Made by a program: the position numbers and the translations under genes. A stretch of 64,000 bases of DNA from a bacterium (GTDB taxonomy: Bacteria > Zhuqueibacterota > QNDG01 > JAFGCO01): NCBI GenBank assembly GCA_016932575.1, contig JAFGCO010000042.1:1-64000 (forward strand), read 5' to 3'. The notes under the pieces are model-generated. The model had not been told where the DNA came from and did no database searches. It saw nothing but the letters and a program-made list of their open reading frames with translations. This document shows, one piece after another, positions 7,001 to 15,484 of the stretch. How positions within the stretch are numbered: position 1 is the first letter of the stretch; each line of letters begins with the position of its first letter.

Positions 7001-9380
7001 TTACAGCCAAGTTGCTTACACCTGGAATCCCAATGATACAATTCCGCCCCAGCTGGCAGCGGCTTCATTGGTCGATAATAATTTCTTGAAACTGGTTTTC
7101 AATGAACCGGTGAATGCCACAGACGCCGAGAATATTGCAAATTATTCCATTAACAATAATGAAATTGCCATCAAGAATGCCACTCTTTCAGCTCAGGATC
7201 CCAAGGAAGTATTTTTGTTAACCGATGTGCATGAACCAGGCACTTACCAGATTAAAGTGAACAATATTAGGGACCGCGCATTTGTTCCCAATGTTATTAA
7301 AACCAATAATCAGAAAACCTATTTATGCAGCAATCCGGATACAGAACCGCCTGAAATCATTACGGTGGAAGCAAAAAGTCCCTATGCCGTATATCTGACC
7401 TTTAATGAAACCGTTTCCATGGAAGAGGCTCAAAATATTACCAATTATACGATCACACCAAATATCCAGGTAAACGGCGCCACCCTGATGGCCAATCGGC
7501 AAACCGTGATTCTGGAAACCAGCATTCATGATGCAGGCATTACTTACACAGTGGAAGTGCGGAACATGAAGGACCGTGCGCCTATACCCAATGTGATGAC
7601 CTCTTCTCAAAGCAAAAATTATTATTATACGAAAATTGACGATGTGCCCCCCAAACTGATGTCTGCAAAATTACTGGAGTCTGATCTGCTGGAGCTGATA
7701 TTTTCCGAACCTCTTGAAAAGACTTCAGCCGAAAAAAGAAACAACTATCAGATCGTTCCGGGTGTGGAAATTGCCAATGCGGTTCTGGATTTGGAGACTC
7801 AGAAAAAAGTCATGCTGGAAACTTCCATGCATTTGCCGGGTTTTACTTACACAGTCAGTGTCAGAGATGTGCGGGATCTTTCGCCTGTGCCCAATACAAT
7901 TGATCCCTATACATCGAAAAGCTATTCGAATTTGATCACTGCAGATAACAGTACTGAATTGCAGGTGGTCCGCATCGAACCGTTGAATGCGACTCAGATC
8001 GATGTTGTCTTTAACAGACCGCTCGATAAAGCCTCTGCGGAAAATAAGAGCAATTATATTATTAATGAAGGGGAAATTGATATCCAGGCGGCCGTGATTG
8101 ACTCAAACCTGGCCAGGGTACATCTGACCACAGCATCGCATGATCTGGGGCAGGCCTACCATCTTCAGATTCGAAATATCAAAGACCGGTCGGCCACACC
8201 CAAACTGCTTTCCGGCACATCCGGGATCCCCTATATTATGTCGACAGGCATGTCCATGAGCAGCTTGAGCCGTTCAGGATATCAGTTTGCATCTTTTGAG
8301 ATCAATGCGCCCAGTTTTACAGACCGGGATTATACTGTGACACAAGCACCGGAATATCTGGATGGGTCTCTTCGTATTGTGACAGCCAATAATGATAAAA
8401 TGATGACGGATGATTCGTTTTTAACCTTTGAACTCAAAGGCGGTGCAAAATGCGTCCTGGCTTACGATGCACGAATCGATTCGGTTCCGGTGTGGCTGTC
8501 CGAATGGGAGTTGACAGGTGATAAAATTGTAGACTCACGCAGCAATGTTTTCGATCTTTATGAAAAATACCTGTCCGAAGGCAAGGTGGCGTTAGGTGCC
8601 AATTGCGGTGGTCCCGAAGACAATATGTATCAAGTTTATTTTGTTCCGCAAGGAACAAGTGGGCTGCAGATTACCAGCCTCAGCAAATCCAATTACCAAT
8701 TATCACACTTGGAAGTGGGCGACAAGATGTATATCGACCGGGATTATACACTGGCATCCGTCCCTGATATTTTAGACGGATTAATGTGGCTGAAAACTGC
8801 GAATGACGACAAAGCCAATCAAGAGTCCGTAAACTTTCTGTCGTTTACTGTCAGTGATTCAAGTCAGATTTATGTGATTTTCGATTCTCGAATCGCCTCG
8901 GTTCCTCAGTGGCTGGATAACTGGGAGGCTTGCGACGGTCAAGTTGTGGATTCGCGCGGTACACCGTTTGATGTCTATACAAAAATGTACTCTGGAGGCA
9001 AGGTTGAACTGGGTGGAAACGGCGGTGATCCTGAATCCAATATGTATCTGGTTGCGTTTCGGTCTCTTGCTTCGACTGAAAACAAGTGGAGCAAAATGCC
9101 CGGTTTCTTTACACTGGACCAGAACTACCCAAATCCGTTTAATCCAATCACGAATATCCGGTATACGGTGCATAAACCGGGTCTGGTGACGCTGTCAATA
9201 TACAACGTGCTGGGTCAGCGTGTGAAAGTGCTTGTTAATCGGAATTTAAATCCGGGCGAATACAGTGAACAATGGGATGCCAATGATCATCGCGGTATCG
9301 CCGTCAGCAGTGGTGTTTATTTCTACCGGATCGAGACTCACGATTTCGCGAAAACAAAACGAATGTTGCTGATCAGGTAA
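4083..9380 (+). CDS. Giant Ig-repeat surface protein with C-terminal sorting domain
   Basis: The ATG at 4083 (1765 residues) has AGAGGA five bases upstream; in-frame GTG 4047 and ATG 4068 have poorer sites. Order: signal peptide (RILYVIFCFPVLLTGASA); fibronectin type III-like domain (WNPNTESDLAGYQVHYG to about residue 105); thirteen Ig-like repeats of about 95 residues with the pattern V-x-F-x-E, NY-x-I, L-x-T-x-x-H-x-x-G-x-Y-x-x-x-V-x-x-V-x-D; two copies of a roughly 115-residue module (each with DRDYT, LDG, TAN and WL); and a FlgD-like type A sorting domain starting FTLDQNYPNPFNP. In FCB bacteria that tail directs secretion by the type IX system and surface attachment. An adhesive or matrix role is inferred. 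It ends 3 bases before the prepilin peptidase gene and has its own sigma-54-type promoter. Confidence 0.88.
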   Translation: MSQQTKSRLGEIVRILYVIFCFPVLLTGASATVTWNPNTESDLAGYQVHYGTSPGVYSTIVDVENVTEYKAQNLVIGQTYYFAVTAYDNSGNVSDYSEEVSYTAQDGVPPTVSKAYLLDVDRLKVIYSESVDEVTAEQVSNYSINNSIAIQQVELQPDQISVIIYTIQHANGNYTLTINNVTDCAPIPNAIAPNTTATYSWDQNDETKPTVTSVALVGTDHVQVNFSEPVEQNSAKTLSNYQISGGISISSASLTDDFMSVILTTSQHTPGSSYTISISNVKDAASNVMNSVSKSYTAPSANAEAPRLIAVQAVNQNVVEVQFSETVSQTTAQNAGNYSIQPGITVISASLNADKTTVTLSTTAHSSGDYTITVSGVQDQGQPPLTMNGAQLSYNYTPPDNVKPQVVDVEISNGTLLLVKFNELIDQSSAANVNNYQISPAVSVLNAAMDNTGMNVYLITEEHPAGDFNLSISGVKDLAQNVMNNTSRTYTYVPPDRTPPVLTGAVIEGASFLELAFNEELDRNSAQTIGNYTVSPSVSVTQADLVNGNHVYLKTGTHQSGQNYTITVNGVRDKAMNVIQSGSNTASYQAPIVDNISPLLSSVEVLGAKSIQLTFSEAMEEASACQTGNYSINGITVQGASMDLSKRTVYLKTSEHQPGVQYKVNVANVKDLAGNTVPSTQSKIYTLPAQDTQPPRVKEVDLLGDDVVVIYFDESVDATSAAQKGNYDINGGISILSINITGGNTEVWLETSVHQRGTYQLTVRNIKDQTDNAMTANTYEYQYSPPDNDPPVLLDVEVISPYTLELQFNEALDPVTAENVSIYKVENSVNQEVLSVTKAILDRTNTKVTLITSEHIPGSYTVTVDGVKDGNSGNVSGSLSLAYPYTPADKTPPVIELASLETSTLLAIQFSEALEAVSATKKANYTINNDITVKSVFLSSEGDVMLETTEHAAGEYTLTVNGVRDASNNTIQPYSQVAYTWNPNDTIPPQLAAASLVDNNFLKLVFNEPVNATDAENIANYSINNNEIAIKNATLSAQDPKEVFLLTDVHEPGTYQIKVNNIRDRAFVPNVIKTNNQKTYLCSNPDTEPPEIITVEAKSPYAVYLTFNETVSMEEAQNITNYTITPNIQVNGATLMANRQTVILETSIHDAGITYTVEVRNMKDRAPIPNVMTSSQSKNYYYTKIDDVPPKLMSAKLLESDLLELIFSEPLEKTSAEKRNNYQIVPGVEIANAVLDLETQKKVMLETSMHLPGFTYTVSVRDVRDLSPVPNTIDPYTSKSYSNLITADNSTELQVVRIEPLNATQIDVVFNRPLDKASAENKSNYIINEGEIDIQAAVIDSNLARVHLTTASHDLGQAYHLQIRNIKDRSATPKLLSGTSGIPYIMSTGMSMSSLSRSGYQFASFEINAPSFTDRDYTVTQAPEYLDGSLRIVTANNDKMMTDDSFLTFELKGGAKCVLAYDARIDSVPVWLSEWELTGDKIVDSRSNVFDLYEKYLSEGKVALGANCGGPEDNMYQVYFVPQGTSGLQITSLSKSNYQLSHLEVGDKMYIDRDYTLASVPDILDGLMWLKTANDDKANQESVNFLSFTVSDSSQIYVIFDSRIASVPQWLDNWEACDGQVVDSRGTPFDVYTKMYSGGKVELGGNGGDPESNMYLVAFRSLASTENKWSKMPGFFTLDQNYPNPFNPITNIRYTVHKPGLVTLSIYNVLGQRVKVLVNRNLNPGEYSEQWDANDHRGIAVSSGVYFYRIETHDFAKTKRMLLIR

Positions 9381-9383
9381 ACA

Positions 9384-10160
9384 ATGATGACACTTTCAAT
9401 GTACATACTAATTGGAATTTTAGGGCTGGGAATAGGCAGCTTTCTGAATGTGGTCATTTACCGATTGCCAAAAGGCCTGTCTCTTTTGGGCCCTCGGTCG
9501 CTGTGTCCCTCATGCAATTCGGTCATTCGGTGTTATGATAATATTCCGGTTCTCAGTTTTGTTTTACTTCGCAGAAAATGCCGGCAATGCGGCGCCCTGA
9601 TATCCTGGCGGTATCCGCTGGTTGAATTGTTGACAGCATTGATGCTGATTGTCATGGCCGTACGGTATGGATGGGGTATCGAATTTTTGAAATTCAGCGT
9701 TTTATGTCTGGTTCTGTTGCCTATCAGTTTTATCGATTGGGATGAGAAAATTATTCCTAACCGGTTAACTTTTTCCGGGTTCATTGCCGGTATCGCCATC
9801 ACTCTGATTTTTCAGATCGAACTGTGGCTTTCGATGCTGCTGGGGATGACGGCTGGGGGGCTTTTTATGATCGGTCTCATGGTTCTTGGAAAGCTCATTT
9901 TTAAAAAAGACGCCATGGGTATGGGAGATGTTAAATTCATTATTATGATTGGGACTTACGTGGGTGTGGCCGGTGTTTTTATCAGCATTTATCTGGCTGC
10001 AGTGACCGCTTTGGTCATTTTGGCTATCCCACTAATTTTAAAGAAAATAAAATTTGGTGATCAAATACCTTTTGGTCCGTTTCTTGCGATTGGTACCATA
10101 GTGTATTTATTGGTTGGAACGGATCTGATTCACTGGTATCGGAATCTTGTCATGGGATGA
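9384..10160 (+). CDS. pilD: Prepilin peptidase / N-methyltransferase
   Basis: A 258-residue integral membrane aspartyl protease (A24 family) that cleaves class III leaders of pilins and methylates the new N-terminus. Visible features: GIGSFLNVVIYRLP near residue 16; the zinc tetracysteine region with CPSC near 41 and CRQCG near 66; the first catalytic aspartate in ISFIDWDEKIIPNRLT; and the second in GMGDVKFIIMIGTYVG. About eight hydrophobic segments are present. It starts 3 bases after the preceding stop, suggesting coupling with the surface-protein gene. Its substrates are the pilins encoded from 13841 onward. Confidence 0.96.
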   Translation: MMTLSMYILIGILGLGIGSFLNVVIYRLPKGLSLLGPRSLCPSCNSVIRCYDNIPVLSFVLLRRKCRQCGALISWRYPLVELLTALMLIVMAVRYGWGIEFLKFSVLCLVLLPISFIDWDEKIIPNRLTFSGFIAGIAITLIFQIELWLSMLLGMTAGGLFMIGLMVLGKLIFKKDAMGMGDVKFIIMIGTYVGVAGVFISIYLAAVTALVILAIPLILKKIKFGDQIPFGPFLAIGTIVYLLVGTDLIHWYRNLVMG

Positions 10161-10186
10161 TTTGAGTATTATTGAGGGAATGAAAA

Positions 10187-10636
10187 ATGGAAGCTGTCAT
10201 GGAAGCACAAAAAGTCGGAAAGATTAAAACAACAATTGATCAATTGCCTCAATCAGAACCGGATAAATTTCAAAAGAGTGTTCTGGTTGTGGATGATGAT
10301 CCGACGATTATTAAAGTGCTTAAGGATCCTCTGACCAAAGCGGGTTATAAAGTACTGGTGGCAAATCACGGACTGGAAGCCTTACAGGTTGTTAAATCTC
10401 ACACTCCCGATTTAATCATCCTGGATATTTTGATGCCACTGCTTGATGGATTCAGAACCGCCCGCATTCTGAAATTTGACAAACGATTTCAGAATATACC
10501 CATTGTGGTTCTGACTTCACGGGCAACAGAAGGGGAAAGAAAAATCGGGGAGCAGGTCGGAGCAGATGAATTTTTGTATAAACCATTCCGTCCTCCCCAG
10601 GTATTAAACATTGTGCAAAGGTATCTCAATGCATGA
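10187..10636 (+). CDS. CheY-like single-domain response regulator beside pilB
   Basis: 149 residues: a roughly 28-residue N-terminal extension, then one receiver domain (VLVVDDDPTIIKVL to the C-terminus). Phospho-acceptor is D80 in LIILDILMP, with acidic DDD at the start, T in VVLTS and K in EFLYKPF. No output domain. GAGGG lies 8 bases before the ATG. The 3' end overlaps the pilB start by 8 bases, so the two are probably translated together. A role in switching or modulating the assembly ATPase is inferred; the cognate kinase is unknown, with the CheA-CheY of the same window a candidate. Confidence 0.9.
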   Translation: MEAVMEAQKVGKIKTTIDQLPQSEPDKFQKSVLVVDDDPTIIKVLKDPLTKAGYKVLVANHGLEALQVVKSHTPDLIILDILMPLLDGFRTARILKFDKRFQNIPIVVLTSRATEGERKIGEQVGADEFLYKPFRPPQVLNIVQRYLNA

Positions 10637-12407
10637 AGCAATCAGTACAACGGTTCGGCAGACGCGCGAACGGGATTATGACCGCGCACTGGCAAAAGCT
10701 TTGGTAGAACGGGAAGTTCTGTCGCTTCAACAGGTCAAAGCTGCATTGAATGAGATTCGCAACGATCAGTCGGATAAGACTCTTGAAGCCTATCTGATTG
10801 GCTCTGAGATTATTGAAGAAGACGAACTTCTTGAAACCAAAGCCGCACTCTGGCATGTGCCCTATATCGATCTTTCAAATTATGAAATCGATCCGGAGGT
10901 TCTGGAATTGGTTCCGGCCAGTATGGTCAGGCAGTTTCAGTTTTTTCCGCTTTTCAGGATTGACAATACGTTGCTGGTGGCCATGGCCGACCCCAAAGAC
11001 GTGAAGGCCATTGATCAGATTACCCGTAAAACCCAGTTGGAAGTTTCTCCTGCGCTTTCTTCAAAAAAGGCGTTAATCGAGGCCATTAATAAACATTACG
11101 GCGAATCCGAGGAGGAACCGATTGGCGACGTCCAGGTAACCAGCGAGGAAATGCAGGATATCCTGGAAATCATCGAAGCCGAGTCAACACAGGAAGATTA
11201 CGAACAGTCTACGGCTGATCTGGAACGTCTGGCTGAAGAAGCCCCGGTCGTGAAAATGGCCAATATGGTGCTGACGCAAGGCATCACCGAAGGCGCCTCA
11301 GATGTTCATATTAATCCCGAAGAAAAGATGGTCCGCGTGCGTTTCAGGGTGGACGGTGTCCTGCGTGACAGCCTGAAGCTTCCGAAGAATCTGCAGGAAG
11401 CGCTGGTGTCGCGTATCAAGATCTTATCCAATCTGGATATTGCCGAGCACCGGATTCCCCAGGACGGTCAGATGCAGATCAAATTGAAAAACGGGCGGCG
11501 CATTGAAATCCGTGTTTCTACATTGCCGTCGGCTTTCGGCGAGAATGTGGTTATGCGTATTTTAGACAAAAGCGCAGCCCTGCTGCAAATTGAGAATCTG
11601 GGGTATGAAGAGGATATACGCCAGAAAATGTATGACTTGTTGGACGCAGCCTATGGCATTATCCTGCTGACAGGACCGACAGGAAGCGGTAAAACTACCA
11701 CCCTCTATGCTGCTCTGAACCGGCTGAATTCCGTGGAAAAAAATATTATTACCCTTGAAGATCCTATTGAATATCGTCTTGAATTGATCCGCCAGTCCCA
11801 GGTGAATGTCAAGGCGGGCATGACCTTTGCCAAGGGATTGCGCTCTATTCTGCGGCAGGACCCGGACATCGTTATGGTGGGTGAGATTCGTGATTCCGAA
11901 ACCGGAAATATTGCCATTCAGGCAGCCCTGACCGGTCATTTGGTTTTATCCACCCTGCATACCAATGATGCGGCCGGTGCGGTCACCCGTCTTGCAGAAA
12001 TGGATATTGAACCCTTCCTGATTTCCTCGGCCGTGCTCGGCGTTCTGGGACAGAGGCTGGTGCGGAAGATTTGCCCCAACTGCAAGGAAGAAGTGAAAAA
12101 ACATGTGGAAATTCCGGATCATGTAATGCAGGCTCTGGGGATCGAAAATGCCAAAGATATCAAAATTTACCGCGGCCGCGGATGCAGCAAATGCCGTGAA
12201 AGCGGGTACAAAGGCCGGATGAGTATCGTTGAAGTGCTGAAAATCACGGAACCGATCCGGGAATTGATCTTTAGAGGCGCATCCACAGATGAAGTGCGTA
12301 ACGCAGCCATTGCAGACGGTATGCGCACCATGATGACCGACGGCTGGATCAAGATATTGAAAGGCATTACCACCATTGATGAAGTGATGCGTGTTACGAA
12401 TCTTTAA
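10629..12407 (+). CDS. pilB: Type IV pilus extension ATPase PilB
   Basis: 592 residues from ATG 10629, which has AAAGG 8 bases upstream; the frame remains open to 10611. It powers pilin polymerisation at the inner membrane. Features: N-terminal MshEN/GspE-N domain (to about residue 160), then the ATPase core with Walker A GPTGSGKTTTLY, the Asp/His boxes, Walker B region DPDIVMVGEIRD, and a zinc site formed by CPNC and CSKC around residues 490-530. Length and motifs are fully typical. It is followed 20 bases later by pilC. Confidence 0.97.
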   Translation: MHEAISTTVRQTRERDYDRALAKALVEREVLSLQQVKAALNEIRNDQSDKTLEAYLIGSEIIEEDELLETKAALWHVPYIDLSNYEIDPEVLELVPASMVRQFQFFPLFRIDNTLLVAMADPKDVKAIDQITRKTQLEVSPALSSKKALIEAINKHYGESEEEPIGDVQVTSEEMQDILEIIEAESTQEDYEQSTADLERLAEEAPVVKMANMVLTQGITEGASDVHINPEEKMVRVRFRVDGVLRDSLKLPKNLQEALVSRIKILSNLDIAEHRIPQDGQMQIKLKNGRRIEIRVSTLPSAFGENVVMRILDKSAALLQIENLGYEEDIRQKMYDLLDAAYGIILLTGPTGSGKTTTLYAALNRLNSVEKNIITLEDPIEYRLELIRQSQVNVKAGMTFAKGLRSILRQDPDIVMVGEIRDSETGNIAIQAALTGHLVLSTLHTNDAAGAVTRLAEMDIEPFLISSAVLGVLGQRLVRKICPNCKEEVKKHVEIPDHVMQALGIENAKDIKIYRGRGCSKCRESGYKGRMSIVEVLKITEPIRELIFRGASTDEVRNAAIADGMRTMMTDGWIKILKGITTIDEVMRVTNL

Positions 12408-12427
12408 AACAGAAGGAATGATGCAAT

Positions 12428-13642
12428 ATGGCCATGTTTGAGTACAAAGCCGTGACCCCTTCGGGTGCCGTTGTCACGGAAACACTGGAAGCGTCGAATC
12501 CGCAAAAGGCACGCAGTGAAATTGCCAAAAAGGGCTACCGTCCGATTTCCGTGACCCAGAAGAAAGGGGAAGGACTGGCCGGCAAAGAGATTTCTCTGTT
12601 CACGAAAAAGGTAAAAACCGATGAAATCGTACTGTTTACACAGGAACTGGTGACTCTGCTCAAAGCCGGTGTGCCGCTTTTAACTTCCATTGAAGCGTTG
12701 TCTTCCCAATGTTCCAAAGAATTTGGAGAAGTCCTGAATAAAATCTATGTGGATGTGATGTCCGGAAAGAGTTTCTCACAGGCCCTGGATGCTCACCCCA
12801 AAGTGTTCAGCAAGCTTTATGTCAATTCCGTACGCGCCGGTGAGGTCAGCGGTTCCATGGATGATGTGCTGTCCCGTATGGCTTTATTACTGAAAAAAGA
12901 CGAAGAGATGAAGAAACAGGTCAAAAGCGCCCTGCGGTACCCGATTATTGTGGTCTGTGCCATGATCGGCGCGTTCTTTGTCATTATGCTGAAAGTCATG
13001 CCCAATTTTGTCGATATGTTTTCAAAAATGGATATGGAGCTGCCCGTACCTACCCAGATATTGATCGCTGTCAGTACTTTTATGCAGGCGAATTACGGTT
13101 ATTTTATTGTGTTATTTGTCGGATTGGGCTTTGGCCTGTTTATGTTTATACGCACGGAAAAGGGGCGGTTCTGGTGGGATGGTCTGATGATGAAGATTCC
13201 GGTAACCGGAAACCTGGTCATAAAGACAGCCATGGCCCGCTTTACCAAGATGTTCGAAACTCTGAACCGATCCGGTCTGCCTATTATTCAGACATTGAAT
13301 ACCGTGTGTACAGCCGTGGGTAATGTGGTGATCGAAAGCATCATCCGTGAAGTGGCGCTGAATATCGAGAAAGGCCAGGGCATTGCCGGATCCATGAAAA
13401 AGTATGACCTGTTTCCACCCATGGTGGTGCGCATGATCAGTATTGGTGAACAGTCCGGTTCTCTGGATAACATGCTGGAGAGCATCGCCCAGCATTATGA
13501 AACCGAAGTGGGGTATGCGGTGAAAGGCCTGGTCGCCATGATCGAGCCCATGCTGACTGTTGTCATCGGCGGGGCCGTGGCTGTAATGGCGCTGGCTATA
13601 TTTATGCCCATGTGGAACATGGTCGGGGCGATTAAACATTAA
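12428..13642 (+). CDS. pilC: Type IV pilus inner-membrane platform protein PilC
   Basis: A 404-residue GspF/PilC family protein, the platform on which PilB and PilT act. It has two repeated cytoplasmic domains, the first with FTQELVTLLKAGVPLL and the second with FTKMFETLNRSGLPI, and three membrane segments (about 170-195, 218-240 and 372-395). AAGGA lies just upstream of the ATG. The stop is followed closely by a large hairpin that may separate it from the pilin message. Confidence 0.96.
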   Translation: MAMFEYKAVTPSGAVVTETLEASNPQKARSEIAKKGYRPISVTQKKGEGLAGKEISLFTKKVKTDEIVLFTQELVTLLKAGVPLLTSIEALSSQCSKEFGEVLNKIYVDVMSGKSFSQALDAHPKVFSKLYVNSVRAGEVSGSMDDVLSRMALLLKKDEEMKKQVKSALRYPIIVVCAMIGAFFVIMLKVMPNFVDMFSKMDMELPVPTQILIAVSTFMQANYGYFIVLFVGLGFGLFMFIRTEKGRFWWDGLMMKIPVTGNLVIKTAMARFTKMFETLNRSGLPIIQTLNTVCTAVGNVVIESIIREVALNIEKGQGIAGSMKKYDLFPPMVVRMISIGEQSGSLDNMLESIAQHYETEVGYAVKGLVAMIEPMLTVVIGGAVAVMALAIFMPMWNMVGAIKH

Positions 13643-13646
13643 TGAT

Positions 13647-13688
13647 GAGGGAAAAAAAAGGCCTTGGGCAAAAACGAGCCTTTCCCTC
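13647..13688 (+). promoter_or_regulatory. Large hairpin between pilC and the major pilin
   Basis: GAGGGAAA pairs with TTTCCCTC and GGC with GCC, giving an 11-bp stem with a 5-A bulge on the left and a 15-base loop. There is no T-run after it, so it is more likely an attenuator, processing site or mRNA-stabilising structure than a simple terminator. Confidence 0.55.
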
Positions 13689-13840
13689 TTGAAATCTGTA
13701 AATTTGGAAATGAAATTAAGAATAAGACATTGAGAAAAGACGCGAAATTATAAGGAGGTGGCCGGACCAAAACACTCGGGGGGTGGTTGTGGGGTTCCTA
13801 TGTTTGGATAATCAAAAATGAAAAAACATGGAGGTTCAAC

Positions 13841-14230
13841 ATGTTACGCAATTTTTTGAGAAACAACAAAGCATTCACGCTGGTCGAACTGGTTATCGTA
13901 CTCGTGATTATCGGTATTCTGGCGGCCATCGCCATTCCGAAATTTGCTGATTTGTCAGAATCCGCGCAGATTTCCGCCTGTATTCAGAATCAGGAACAGC
14001 TGGAATCTGCCTGTACCATTTTTTATACACGTTCAGCAGTGGCTCCCACGGATGTGGGTCTGACTGCGACTGACGGGGCTCAGTATCCTGCAGCCCTGTC
14101 CGATCTCGTAACCTATGATTTAGTCGATGCAATCCCCGGCTGTCCGCGTACCGGTGACTTTGCCGGCGGCTCCTATAGTCTGAACTCAGACGGCGACAGT
14201 GTAACCTGTTCGAATGGCTGCGGTGACTGA
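13841..14230 (+). CDS. pilA: Major type IV pilin (PilA/GspG-like)
   Basis: 129 residues from ATG 13841, preceded by GGAGG at a 6-base spacing; the longer frame from GTG 13787 is not supported. It carries a class III leader of 11 residues ending K-A, then FTLVELVIVLVIIGILAAIA with the conserved glutamate at +5. The residue before the cut is alanine rather than the usual glycine. The short globular part has four cysteines, three near the C-terminus (TCSNGCGD), suggesting a disulfide-closed loop. Calling it the major subunit rests on its position after pilC, its strong ribosome site and flanking hairpins. A GspG-like pseudopilin is the alternative. Confidence 0.88.
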   Translation: MLRNFLRNNKAFTLVELVIVLVIIGILAAIAIPKFADLSESAQISACIQNQEQLESACTIFYTRSAVAPTDVGLTATDGAQYPAALSDLVTYDLVDAIPGCPRTGDFAGGSYSLNSDGDSVTCSNGCGD

Positions 14231-14247
14231 TTATTCGCAGGATAATA

Positions 14248-14279
14248 AGCAGGGGGGGGCTTGACAGTTCCCTCCTGCT
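14248..14279 (+). promoter_or_regulatory. GC-rich hairpin after the pilin gene
   Basis: AGCAGGGGGG pairs with CCCTCCTGCT, a 10-bp stem with one G-T pair and a loop of about 12 bases, starting 18 bases after the pilin stop. No T-run follows. It could protect the 3' end of the pilin message or partly terminate before the minor pilins. Confidence 0.6.
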
Positions 14280-14301
14280 GTTAAAAATTCGAGATTAAAC
14301 C

Positions 14302-14748
14302 ATGGCAACGTACGTAAAAAATAACGGTTTCACGATTGTAGAAATCGTGCTTTTTCTTATCATTACAGGGGTCATTGGCGCGATTATCGGGGTTAGGGCC
14401 GTAAATTACAACAAGTTGATTGATCTCGACCGCGCAGCCCGTCAGGTGCTGTCAGATGTGCGGTATGCCCAGGAAATGGCCATGTCCAGCAACCGGGGGG
14501 TTACATTTAATATCAGCGGGAACGGCTATTTTTTAACCTGGGATGACGGATCAGCTCTGGCTTCAACATTTCATGGAAGAAGTGTTCAGGAAGATTTAAG
14601 CGATGCAAGGGTGACATTTGCCGGCTCAGATTTTTCATTTACGAGTAACGGACTTCCTGATTCCCCGGTCTCTCTGACTGTCAGCAATTCAGCCGGTTCA
14701 AAATCTATTCGTGTGAATGCCACCACGGGATTTTCGAGGATGAATTAA
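14302..14748 (+). CDS. Minor pseudopilin, GspH/FimU-like
   Basis: 148 residues with a 9-residue leader ending in G, then FTIVEIVLFLIITGVIGAII (glutamate at +5). The following DLDRAARQVLSDVRYAQEMAMSS is the amphipathic segment typical of GspH/FimU minor pilins, as is the beta-rich head with VTFNISGNGYFLTW. It is the first of four minor-pilin genes whose products probably form the tip complex that primes pilus assembly. No strong Shine-Dalgarno site is visible. Confidence 0.88.
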   Translation: MATYVKNNGFTIVEIVLFLIITGVIGAIIGVRAVNYNKLIDLDRAARQVLSDVRYAQEMAMSSNRGVTFNISGNGYFLTWDDGSALASTFHGRSVQEDLSDARVTFAGSDFSFTSNGLPDSPVSLTVSNSAGSKSIRVNATTGFSRMN

Positions 14749-15056
14749 GAGGAAAAGATTCAAGAAACAAGAAATAAGAAACAAGAAACAAGAAGCAAGA
14801 AACAAGAAATAAAGAAGTATTTACTGGCCGGGGATGGAGAAGAGGTACGGAAGAAAATTTATTTTTATAAAAATCATGGAAAGCGGTGGCGGTTTGCAAA
14901 GGAAGGACTGTTGACAGAGAGAAAGTGTTTGAATATCAAAACCGTGAGAATACAATGGGGAATTGTGCGGGAGCAGAAAAAAGCTGAACAATGTCAGCGG
15001 ATATCGGATAACTCAATTATGAGGTATCACGTGGATTATGAAGGGGTGATGCGACA
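14749..15056 (+). repeat. Gap with purine-rich repeat (CAAGAAACAAGAA tracts)
   Basis: The first 65 bases after the stop are a tract of CAAGAAACAAGAA/TAAGAAAC units, as also seen after 15985 and 30951. The remaining 240 bases have no convincing gene. A loose sigma-70-like pair (TTGACA near 14911, 17 bases, TATCAA) could start the next message but is weak. Confidence 0.6.
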
Positions 15057-15473
15057 ATGCGAATAAAAAAAACAGCAAAAATTTTGCAGAAACAGCAGGG
15101 AATTTCTCTGGTAGAGACCATTTTTCTTATTATTATTTTAGCCATCTCTCTGCCGGCCATTTCCCGGCTGCTTCAAAGAAATATAGAATCATCCGTGGAA
15201 ATGAATGGATTGAACAAGGCGACATTTTATGCGCAGAGCCGTCTGGAGCAGATCGTGGCCGATTATGCCAATACAGCGGAAACCGGTAATGTTGTTTTTG
15301 ATGAGATTACAACGGATGCATATGAGGCAGAAACCTTTGAAGCCGGCTATACCACAACAGTGGCAGTCATGCTGGATTCTCTGAACAGTGTCAAGTATAA
15401 GGAAATCACAGTGATGTGCACCAATCCGCAGGGACCGAGCGTCTCCCTGCAGACATGGATCGCCAATATTTGA
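15057..15473 (+). CDS. Minor pseudopilin, GspI/PilV-like
   Basis: 138 residues; leader of 15 residues ending QQQG, then ISLVETIFLIIILAISLPAI with glutamate at +5. The FYAQSRLEQIVADYAN segment after the helix is the AM-x-L/QSRLE type found in GspI/PilV proteins. It precedes the GspJ-like gene by 11 bases, the normal I-J order. Function: part of the minor-pilin tip complex. Confidence 0.85.
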   Translation: MRIKKTAKILQKQQGISLVETIFLIIILAISLPAISRLLQRNIESSVEMNGLNKATFYAQSRLEQIVADYANTAETGNVVFDEITTDAYEAETFEAGYTTTVAVMLDSLNSVKYKEITVMCTNPQGPSVSLQTWIANI

Positions 15474-15484
15474 GGGGATGCATC

